This document shows, in pieces, positions 6,799 to 7,684 of a stretch of 7,684 nucleotides of DNA. The notes below the pieces were generated by a model. The model was not told the origin of the DNA. It saw only the letters and a program-made list of their open reading frames with translations, and ran no database searches. A program made the position numbers and the translations under genes. Position 1 is the first letter of the stretch; every line of letters begins with the position of its first letter. This DNA is from Rubrobacter sp. GTDB lineage: Bacteria; Actinomycetota; Rubrobacteria; Rubrobacterales; Rubrobacteraceae. The stretch is taken from NCBI GenBank assembly GCA_013817025.1, contig JACDDK010000043.1, positions 1-7,684 of the forward strand. The letters run 5' to 3'.

Positions 6799-6819
6799 GT
6801 GCGAGGGCAAGGCTCGCAC
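6799..6819. terminator. Hairpin between convergent operons, likely bidirectional terminator
   Basis: GTGCGAG (6799-6805) and CTCGCAC (6813-6819) form a perfect 7-bp stem with a 7-nt loop. It lies in the 36-bp gap between the dehydrogenase stop and the convergent CMD-family gene stop. There is no T-run on either side, so termination would be of the GC-hairpin type common in high-GC bacteria, or the hairpin may only stabilise the 3' ends. Confidence 0.55.
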
Positions 6820-6824
6820 GACGG

Positions 6825-7364
6825 TCATCGTTCCGGCAGCGCACAGAAGGTCGCTTTTTCGGAGAAGCCAACGGCCCGCACCCCGAACACGCGGTTGAAG
6901 CGCGCCCGGTGGTTCTCCCAGGCGATGGCCGCCGCCAGTTCGACGAGTTGTGTTTCGTCGAAGTGCGAACGTAATCTATCGAGGAGTTCGGGTGGCAACT
7001 CTACCGGCGCTCTGGTCATCTCGACCGACAGTTCGATCACCAGCCGCTCTTCTTCCGAGAAGGCGGCGCTTTCCCGGTAGCGCGGCAGTTCCCGCAGTTG
7101 CTCCTCGGTTATGCCTTGCTCCTTGCCCACGGCGGAGCCTATGTCCAGTCAGAAGGGGCATCCGATGAGCGAGGCGGCTTTGATCTGGGCTAACGTCTTC
7201 AGCCGCGTCTCGACCCGGCCACTCGCCAGGAGTGCGGTCTCGTAGGCGCTCATGCCAACCAAGATCGCCGGTCTCTTCGCCAGCAGGCGCAAGAGGTCCG
7301 GCACCCGTCGAGACCGGACGCGGACGACTACTTTCCCGTAAGCGCGCAGCTTGTCCAGGATCAT
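6825..7364 (-). CDS. Carboxymuconolactone decarboxylase/AhpD-like protein, candidate selenoprotein (Cys-x-x-Sec)
   Basis: The frame starts at ATG 7364-7362, preceded by AAAGGA at 7380-7375, and runs to TGA at 6827-6825. It is interrupted only by one in-frame TGA at 7151-7149 (codon 72). The translation reads IGCPF-TGA-LDIGSAVG; relatives as I recall them have CPFCLDIGS, so the TGA replaces the second cysteine of the redox CxxC motif. The frame continues intact with family-like sequence (LPRYRESAAFSEEERLV, LVELAAAIAWENHRARFN, GFSEKATFCALPER). Read as selenocysteine, it is a full-length 179-residue protein with Cys69 and Sec72. Members of this family act as thiol-dependent peroxidases or related redox proteins; the role here is unknown. 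A SECIS-like hairpin follows the TGA. The downstream half alone has no ribosome-binding site, so two separate genes are unlikely. Nonsense mutation or sequencing error are the alternatives. The start overlaps the upstream membrane-protein gene by 4 nt. Confidence 0.8.
7118..7151 (-). promoter_or_regulatory. Candidate bacterial SECIS element immediately after the in-frame UGA
   Basis: On the minus strand the UGA is at 7151-7149. GCTCC (7138-7134) pairs with GGAGC (7122-7118). Above it, GCC (7133-7131) pairs with GGC (7127-7125), closing a GUG triloop (7130-7128), with two bulged adenines at 7124-7123. The triloop begins 18 nt after the UGA and has G first. This agrees with the general bacterial SECIS description I know: a short hairpin just downstream of UGA with a small apical loop containing an early G. 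The base after UGA is C, a context that favours readthrough. I paired it by eye without energy calculation. Confidence 0.6.
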
Positions 7365-7684
7365 GGTTTGACCGTCCTTTCTTTGACTTGGCGGTCTCCG
7401 GATGGTTCGCCGCCACGCGCCGCGCCGAACGTCGCGGCCAGGAGCAACAGAGGCAGTAGCGCCGCGAGCCCCAGAACGGCCAGGTTCGCAAGGTTGTCCA
7501 CCAACGGGAAGACATCTAGCGTGGTGAGATGAAAGGTGAAATGCGGTACGGCGAAGGCGAGCCACGAGACGAGTGCGACGCGCACGAGGCTCCGTCCGAG
7601 CAGTATCCCGGCTAACGTTAGAAGAACGCCCAGAGCCAGATACGCCGCGCCCACGTCCGTTATGAGATGTTCGTTGTAAGGGCC
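7361..7684 (-). CDS. Integral membrane protein, 5' end outside the window
   Basis: The visible 107 residues are the C-terminal part of a small membrane protein. The frame is open to the window edge and begins GPYNEHLITDVGAAYLALG, which looks like the interior of a protein; the GTG at 7654 is therefore unlikely to be the true start. Three hydrophobic segments are visible: about residues 10-30, 34-53 (containing WLAFAVPHFTFHL, with two histidines) and 66-90. A polar, basic tail (residues 91-107) follows. At least one further N-terminal helix probably lies beyond the edge. Its stop overlaps the start of the CMD/AhpD-like gene (ATGA), so the two are co-transcribed and probably translationally coupled. 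I recognise the general look of an uncharacterised actinobacterial membrane family but no function. The histidines in the second helix could bind metal or haem, but this is speculation. Confidence 0.7.
   Translation of the reverse strand, partial: GPYNEHLITDVGAAYLALGVLLTLAGILLGRSLVRVALVSWLAFAVPHFTFHLTTLDVFPLVDNLANLAVLGLAALLPLLLLAATFGAARGGEPSGDRQVKERTVKP

Noticed and set aside
6825..7130. Independent gene for the C-terminal half of the CMD/AhpD-like protein, starting at GTG 7130
   Set aside because: There is no ribosome-binding site, the start lies inside the predicted hairpin loop, and the frame is continuous with the N-terminal half across a single TGA.
1..7684. CRISPR arrays, insertion-sequence transposases, integrases and rRNA genes
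   Set aside because: No regularly spaced repeats, transposase or integrase motifs, or rRNA signatures were seen on either strand.

Overview
The window is high-GC bacterial DNA with strong G/C third-position bias, frequent ATA isoleucine codons beside otherwise GC-rich codon use, compact operons and a TTG start. These traits and the gene families suggest a high-GC actinobacterium, possibly Rubrobacter-like. That assignment is an inference; no rRNA or marker gene is present.

Layout. Positions 1-430 are gene-poor, with mixed base composition, a run of small inverted repeats and only a weak small-ORF candidate (253-399, minus). A 58-residue charged small protein lies on the minus strand (431-607). 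A 109-bp divergent intergenic region (608-716) holds a promoter candidate, an 8-bp inverted repeat and a leader that can fold in two mutually exclusive ways around the Shine-Dalgarno sequence of the next gene.

Positions 717-6788 are a tight five-gene plus-strand operon: an acyl-CoA synthetase (717-2339), a PAPS-type sulfotransferase with a C-terminal membrane anchor (2347-3084), a CocE/NonD-type serine hydrolase (3107-4852), a thiolase (4867-6042) and a short-chain dehydrogenase resembling type-2 3-hydroxyacyl-CoA dehydrogenase (6042-6788). Gaps are 7, 22 and 14 nt, and the last pair overlaps by 1 nt. The likely logic is hydrolysis of an ester or amide, CoA activation of the released acid, then oxidation and thiolysis. 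Acyl-CoA dehydrogenase and enoyl-CoA hydratase are absent here and would have to be encoded elsewhere. The sulfotransferase is the unexpected member.

A GC-rich hairpin (6799-6819) separates this operon from a convergent minus-strand pair: a membrane protein whose 5' end runs off the window (7361-7684) and, overlapping it by ATGA, a carboxymuconolactone decarboxylase/AhpD-like protein (6825-7364). That second gene carries the main discovery of the window. Its frame is open for 179 residues except for one in-frame TGA exactly at the second position of the expected redox motif Cys-Pro-Phe-Cys. A hairpin with the geometry of a bacterial SECIS element follows immediately. The simplest reading is a Cys-x-x-Sec selenoprotein; a nonsense mutation or sequencing error is the alternative.
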